From assembly GCA_016202695.1 (NCBI GenBank), contig JACQOE010000025.1, positions 30,436-94,435 on the forward strand: DNA of 64,000 nt. Direction: 5' to 3'. Position numbers and translations under genes: made by a program. Below the pieces are notes generated by a model. It did not search any database, had not been told where the DNA came from, and worked only from the letters and a program-made list of their open reading frames with translations. This document shows, piece by piece, positions 63,542-64,000 of this stretch (positions are counted from its first letter, which is position 1; the number at the start of each line of letters is the position of its first letter). Source of the stretch: Pseudomonadota bacterium (GTDB lineage Bacteria; Pseudomonadota; Alphaproteobacteria; JACQOE01).

Positions 63542-63808
63542 ATGGCCGCGCCCTTCGGCCCTCATCCGAGATTCGGAGAATACTTGGCGTGGGCCAGAGA
63601 GCAGGGCTGTACCGTTCATAACGGATATATCGCTAGTCATGGACAGTCGCGGAGCGTGACAAGGATCGTTGCTCCGTCTGGGCGATGGGTCATTGAGGCT
63701 GGCACCCAAGAGCGGGAAATCCTGACCCCAAGCGCCGTGGCTCGTCTTGATCGGCGCTTGGGCTTGGCATCACCATTCCCGGCGCTGGATACCGGCGACT
63801 TAGGATAG
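63542..63808 (+). CDS. IS passenger: HicA-like small protein (possible toxin)
   Basis: This 88-aa product has FGEYLAWAREQGCTVHNGYI, SVTRIVAPSGRWVIEAGTQE and SAVARLDRRLGL. The order helix, strand, then strand-helix suggests a small double-stranded-RNA-binding-like fold such as HicA, but the family's catalytic His in a GSH motif is not clearly placed. It follows the HicB-like gene by 6 bp and ends 89 bp from the right end of the element. Confidence 0.5.
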   Translation: MAAPFGPHPRFGEYLAWAREQGCTVHNGYIASHGQSRSVTRIVAPSGRWVIEAGTQEREILTPSAVARLDRRLGLASPFPALDTGDLG

Positions 63809-63879
63809 CCTCACCACATGAGACATTCGCCGTTCGCCGTACTCTGCGGCGGACTGTCCTAATCTGAATGGCCGGGTGT

Positions 63880-63897
63880 CCTACTTAGGACAGCACC
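63880..63897 (-). repeat. Right terminal inverted repeat
   Basis: CCTACTTAGGACAGCACC, exact complement of the left end. Read from outside, the metE frame enters this repeat and stops at TAA (63885-63887) after LVLS, so the N-terminal MetE fragment is truncated here. Confidence 0.95.
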
Positions 63898-63905
63898 AAG
63901 CGCGG
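63898..63905. repeat. Target-site duplication, right copy
   Basis: AAGCGCGG immediately after the right terminal repeat, identical to 61280-61287. Confidence 0.9.
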
Positions 63906-64000
63906 CTCCTCCTCGAACTCCGGGACGATGTAGTGGTAGTTGGTATCGAACCACTTGGTCATCTCCATCGCCGGCGCGCCTGCCCCCCCGCCCTTCGCGC
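63898..64000 (-). pseudogene. metE: metE, N-terminal part (5' end outside window)
   Basis: The minus-strand frame gives [20 protein letters not shown] and then EP, the conserved N-terminal-domain segment of MetE. It continues beyond the window and stops inside the insertion element at 63885. Together with 59383-61287 it forms the interrupted gene; the duplicated 8 bp are shared. Confidence 0.93.

Larger units (their letters stand above)
61288..63897. mobile_element. 2610-bp IS1-type insertion element carrying passenger genes
   Basis: The element is bounded by perfect 18-bp inverted repeats (61288-61305 and 63880-63897) and an 8-bp target duplication, and it interrupts metE. It encodes an IS1-family transposase plus a 166-aa protein, two tRNA-like sequences and a two-gene pair. 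Typical IS1-family elements are about 0.7-1.2 kb, so roughly half of this one is cargo. The ends carry further copies of TGTCCTAA (61312-61319 and 63855-63862), which may be transposase sites. The exact restoration of metE and the perfect ends suggest a recent insertion. Confidence 0.92.

Overview
This is about 64 kb of very GC-rich DNA that reads as an alphaproteobacterial chromosome, probably Rhodospirillales-like. The inference rests on the block tRNA-Phe/yacG/RNase E-G/maf/infA beside hisD-hisG-murA-dcd, a soxBDAG sarcosine oxidase operon, an FNR-type regulatory signature and base composition. No rRNA, CRISPR array or prophage is visible.

Layout. 1-1331: end of egtD and an SRPBCC protein. 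1332-14413: two adjacent + strand operons for 2-oxoacid:acceptor oxidoreductases. Operon 1 (1822-9601) has an NfnA/SudB-like and an NfnB/SudA-like flavoprotein, KorA, KorB, and a 757-aa protein that looks like a decayed pyruvate:ferredoxin oxidoreductase TPP domain joined to a one-cluster ferredoxin. Operon 2 (9932-14413) has gamma, alpha and beta subunits plus a GltD-like subunit, arranged like phenylglyoxylate dehydrogenase. An FNR-type box precedes each operon (near-perfect at 1705-1718, perfect at 9778-9791), suggesting oxygen-responsive control. 14414-24653: mixed metabolic genes (MFS carrier, ChaN-like, FAH family, HD domain, methyltransferase, M24 peptidase, CoA transferase, beta-lactamase-fold hydrolase, thioesterase, a frameshifted GNAT gene). 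24918-28662: a membrane subunit and an unusual single-chain fusion of a four-cluster FeS protein with a molybdopterin catalytic subunit. 28768-33085: MmgE/PrpD, maleate isomerase-like, epimerase and LysR genes. 33246-48985: a long minus-strand catabolic region holding a peptide-type ABC importer, two further MmgE/PrpD proteins, an M19 dipeptidase, a polysaccharide deacetylase/imidase-fold enzyme and soxBDAG. 49296-59194: housekeeping genes (tRNA-Phe, yacG, RNase E/G, maf, infA, hisD, hisG, murA, dcd, tRNA-Thr) and a PCuAC/SCO pair in which the PCuAC protein has lost its copper ligands.

59383-64000: metE is split by a 2610-bp IS1-type element at 61288-63897. Its ends are perfect 18-bp inverted repeats flanked by an 8-bp target duplication, and removing it restores the MetE frame exactly. 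It is much larger than a simple IS of this type because it carries passengers: a 166-aa coiled-coil/HTH-like protein, two tandem tRNA-like sequences, and a two-gene pair that resembles a HicB/HicA toxin-antitoxin module.

The least conventional parts are the FNR-linked double 2-oxoacid oxidoreductase locus with its degenerate-PFOR/ferredoxin protein, the FeS-molybdopterin fusion, and the passenger-carrying insertion sequence. All calls come from reading the sequence and recalling protein families; no database search was run.
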